Notes under the pieces: generated by a model
Databases searched by the model: none
The model's input: the letters and a program-made list of their open reading frames with translations, nothing else
What the model was told of the DNA's origin: nothing
Shown here: one piece after another, positions 43,229 to 45,765 of the stretch
Layout of the letters: every line of letters starts with the position of its first letter
Numbering within the stretch: the stretch's first letter is position 1
Made by a program: the position numbers and the translations under genes
Origin: Myxococcus xanthus
GTDB taxonomy: Bacteria > Myxococcota > Myxococcia > Myxococcales > Myxococcaceae
DNA length: 45,765 nucleotides
Direction of reading: 5' to 3'
Assembly (NCBI RefSeq): GCF_900106535.1
Contig: NZ_FNOH01000027.1
Location: forward strand, 1 to 45,765

Positions 43229-43814
43229 GTCAGTCCCCCGCCATGTCAGCCTCAGGCAGCAAGATTCTACGAACGCCCCACCCGGAACGACCAGACCTTC
43301 CAGGACCGAACGTACCTCCCTGACAGCAGCGCGCTTCAAGGGGACGCTTCTCGGCGCACAAAAAACAATGTCATTTCAGACCCGACATGACACGCCGACA
43401 AGTCGTCTGCCGAGTCCTTCAGAAAGTGCTTGAACCAATGGCTAACAAAGCGCTGTGAATTCAAATGGAATTCACGGACGCCGGCCGCTGGCTCGAAACC
43501 CGGTGCGTGTCCGCGCGAGTGGGGCGGCCCTGGTCTGAGGTGCGGCCTGGGGTGCCCGGATCCTGTTCGACTGCCTCAAAGACGGCCTGCGTCAATTCTC
43601 ATCCCATGAGATTTTCAACTCAACGAGCATGGCACTCTGCAACGCAGCGCGCCCGCAGCCCGAGAATCCCAGAGACACTGGCGGGACTTTGAGAGCCGCC
43701 GCTCGAGCGAGCGCCTGGCGAAACCTCCCCTCGCCGGGGATGACAGAGGCATGAGTTAGGGTCTCGCCCTGCTGGGAGATTCTTCCCGGCATTCAACTTT
43801 GTAGAGGTTTCCTG
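43229..43814. other. Divergent intergenic region before nucleotidase gene
   Basis: There are 586 bases without a supported gene; all open frames look like shadows. It holds a perfect palindrome at 43455-43475 and presumably promoters for both flanking genes. Confidence 0.5.
43455..43475. promoter_or_regulatory. Perfect palindrome, possible operator
   Basis: GTGAATTC-aaatg-GAATTCAC, with 8-base arms and a 5-base spacer, AT-rich against its surroundings. It lies 227 bases upstream of the monooxygenase start and 340 bases upstream of the nucleotidase start. Confidence 0.5.
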
Positions 43815-45674
43815 ATGCGTTTTCCTACCTGGGCGCGCGCGTTGCGCACGACTTCATTTTGCCTCGTGGGTGCCTGCTCGCTGTTGACGGCTTGCGACTC
43901 CAGCGAAGATCCAGGGCCCGGCAACGAGCCCCCGCCCGACACCACCCCTCGTACGCTGACGCTGCTGCAGACGAGCGACCTGCACACGAACATCTTCCCG
44001 TGGGACTACTTCTCCGGGAAGCCCGACGCGAAGCGCGGCGTCGCCAAGGTGGCCACGCTCGTCAAGCAGGAGCGGGAGAAGAACCCGGACTGCACGCTGC
44101 TCGTCGACACGGGCGACACCATCCAGGGCTCACCGTTGGGCACCTACTATTCCCTGGTGGACAACACGCCCCAGCATCCCATGGCCGCCGCCATGAACGA
44201 GATGGGCTATGCCGCCATGGCCCTGGGCAACCACGAGTTCAACTTCGGCCAGGACGTCCTCAACAAGTTCAAGAACGAGGTCAACTTCCCGCTGCTTGGT
44301 GCCAACGTGCGCAACAGCGCGGACGGCTCCGAGGCCTTCACGCCCTACATCATCAAGACGGTGTGTGACGTGAAGGTCGGCATCCTCGGACTGGTGACGC
44401 CTGGCGTGACGACGTGGGAGCGCGCGGAGAACATCGCCGGCCTGCGCTTCGATGACCCGCTGCAGACGGCGAAGGACTACGTGCCGCGGATGAAGGAAGC
44501 CGGCGCGGACGTGGTGGTGGTGGCCATCCACAGCGGTCCCGACCGGCAGCCGACCGGCAGCGCGAGCAACCCCGAATCGTGGCTGGCCGACTACGCGGAT
44601 GATTCGAAGTGGGCGGACCGGGGCAACCTCCCTGGAGAGAACCAGGCCGTCCAGATTGCCCAGCAGGTCCCCGGCGTGGATGTCCTCCTCACGGGCCACA
44701 CGCACCAGCCCATTCCGAAGATGCTGCTGCGGAACGTGGACGGTGGCGAGGTCCTCCTCACGCAGCCCAACCGCTGGGGGAGCCACCTGGCCGACGTCCA
44801 GCTCCAGGTCACCTGGGATGGCGAGCGATGGGGCGTGAACACCCATGACGCCCAACTCCACGTCGTGGACGACACGGTGGCGGCGGATGCCGCCGTCACC
44901 CAGAGCACCCAGGTCCACCACGACACGACGGTCGCCTACGTGAACCAGAAGATTGGCACCACCACCGGCGTGTTCCCGGGCGGCTTCGCCGGACGCTACG
45001 TGGACGGCCCGCTGGGGGACCTCATCAACATCGTGCAGGAGCAGGCCGCGCTCGAAGCCGGTTTCGCCGTGGACCTGTCCCTGGGCGCCATCTTCACCAA
45101 CGATGTCTCGCTGCCCGAGGGAGACGTCACCCTGCGCGATGCCTACAGCGTCTACATCTACGACAACACGCTGTACGTCATGGAAATCAACGGCTCCATC
45201 CTCCGGCGCGCGGTGGAGATGAACGCCAACTACTTCACCACCATTGACCCGGCCAACCTGCCCCAGACGCCCGCGGAGGCGAAGGCCACCTCGCCCTCCA
45301 TCGCGGACTACAACTGGGACCTCTACTCGCACATCGAATACGGCTATGACCTGACGAAGCCCGCGGGTTCGCGGACCACGCACCTGCGCTTCAAGGGCAA
45401 TGAAGTCACTGACGACCAGGTCTTCATCGTCGCCATCAACAACTACCGCGCGGGCGGTGGTGGCGGGTACAGCATGTTCAAGGAAGGCCGCGTGCTGTGG
45501 ACGTCCGCGGATGGCGTGCGGGACTACGTCGCGCGCTACCTGCAGGAGAACCAGGGGCTGTCGCCGGACGCGGTGAACACCTGCAACTTCACGCTCGGGC
45601 CCGACCTCTACACGCCGTACTACGCGGCCACGTTCGGCCCGGCGAAGTGCCTGACCGTGGAGACCGTGGACTAG
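43815..45674 (+). CDS. 5'-nucleotidase/UDP-sugar-hydrolase-like lipoprotein (UshA family)
   Basis: A 619-residue lipoprotein: signal with lipobox LLTAC (Cys27). The N-terminal metallophosphoesterase domain has all metal-binding blocks: QTSDLHTN (Asp55, His57), VDTGDTIQG (Asp98, Asp101), LGNHEFNFG (Asn139, His140) and LLTGHTHQPIP. The C-terminal substrate-specificity domain (about 375-590) carries GPLGDLINIVQEQA and INNYRAGGGGGYSMF, the latter like the nucleobase-stacking region. It probably hydrolyses extracellular nucleotides to recover phosphate and nucleosides at the outer surface or in the periplasm. An IS5-type element begins directly after its stop codon. Confidence 0.93.
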   Translation: MRFPTWARALRTTSFCLVGACSLLTACDSSEDPGPGNEPPPDTTPRTLTLLQTSDLHTNIFPWDYFSGKPDAKRGVAKVATLVKQEREKNPDCTLLVDTGDTIQGSPLGTYYSLVDNTPQHPMAAAMNEMGYAAMALGNHEFNFGQDVLNKFKNEVNFPLLGANVRNSADGSEAFTPYIIKTVCDVKVGILGLVTPGVTTWERAENIAGLRFDDPLQTAKDYVPRMKEAGADVVVVAIHSGPDRQPTGSASNPESWLADYADDSKWADRGNLPGENQAVQIAQQVPGVDVLLTGHTHQPIPKMLLRNVDGGEVLLTQPNRWGSHLADVQLQVTWDGERWGVNTHDAQLHVVDDTVAADAAVTQSTQVHHDTTVAYVNQKIGTTTGVFPGGFAGRYVDGPLGDLINIVQEQAALEAGFAVDLSLGAIFTNDVSLPEGDVTLRDAYSVYIYDNTLYVMEINGSILRRAVEMNANYFTTIDPANLPQTPAEAKATSPSIADYNWDLYSHIEYGYDLTKPAGSRTTHLRFKGNEVTDDQVFIVAINNYRAGGGGGYSMFKEGRVLWTSADGVRDYVARYLQENQGLSPDAVNTCNFTLGPDLYTPYYAATFGPAKCLTVETVD

Positions 45675-45765
45675 GGGCTGTCCCTGATTAGCGCAGCCAA
45701 AGAAGCATGGATGCGACGTGCAGGACGGCGAGGTAGCTCGTCGCCGTCTTGTCATAGCGGGTGGC
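45675..45765 (-). mobile_element. IS5-family insertion sequence, 3' end (partial, runs off window)
   Basis: The IS end starts GGGCTGTCCCTGATTA right at the nucleotidase stop (its last G may be shared). Minus-strand translation from 45765 to the TAA at 45688 reads ATRYDKTATSYLAVLHVASM and ends LLWLR, the conserved C-terminus of IS5/IS427-type DDE transposases. Only about 25 codons are inside the window, so intactness cannot be judged. Confidence 0.8.

Overview
The window looks like chromosomal DNA of a myxobacterium (Myxococcota, probably Myxococcus/Corallococcus-like). The reasons are very high G+C with strong third-position bias, two secreted proteins ending in MYXO-CTERM tails, several lipoproteins with long Cys-rich or kelch repeats, a geosmin synthase, and a retron-type reverse transcriptase. 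No rRNA, tRNA or CRISPR array was seen.

Region by region. 1-3200 is an accessory island: a lower-GC ArsR-regulator/MFS-efflux pair lies between two decayed IS630 transposases in inverted orientation, and regulator and pump share a near-identical operator. 3440-5020 is a secreted beta-helix protein with a sorting tail. 5062-9460 (minus) is a three-gene module: a small T6SS-neighbourhood-like protein, a frameshifted beta-sandwich protein, and a 1050-residue nitrilase-fold protein with a Cys-rich insert. 9584-20249 is mostly cell-envelope genes: a small exported protein, a spermidine-synthase-like enzyme, a lipoprotein with a recent 251-bp internal duplication, a PhnB-like protein next to a TetR fragment, a giant kelch/HYR lipoprotein, and an OmpA/TSP3 protein.

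20413-25550 is the most notable block: geosmin synthase followed in one operon by two paralogous family 2B encapsulin shell proteins with cyclic-nucleotide-binding-like domains. It has its own promoter with an overlapping dyad and a strong terminator. The likely product is a mixed-shell protein nanocompartment holding a terpene cyclase.

25686-34226 holds small membrane proteins, two TetR regulators each divergent from an enzyme gene across a palindrome (a VOC protein and an MBL-fold hydrolase), a secreted Hint-domain protein, a 1.2-kb stretch without an intact gene, and two PH-like membrane proteins. 34275-39242 holds an alpha-solenoid-like protein, a SWIM zinc-finger protein, a candidate retron msr-msd and its reverse transcriptase. 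Solenoid plus SWIM proteins usually accompany MoxR ATPase and VWA proteins, which are absent here. 39251-45674 holds a GFA-family enzyme, a KamA-family radical SAM enzyme, a short Mpo1-like protein, an FAD monooxygenase and a 5'-nucleotidase lipoprotein. The window ends in the 3' end of an IS5-family transposase placed directly against the nucleotidase stop codon.

All calls come from reading the sequence; no database search was possible.
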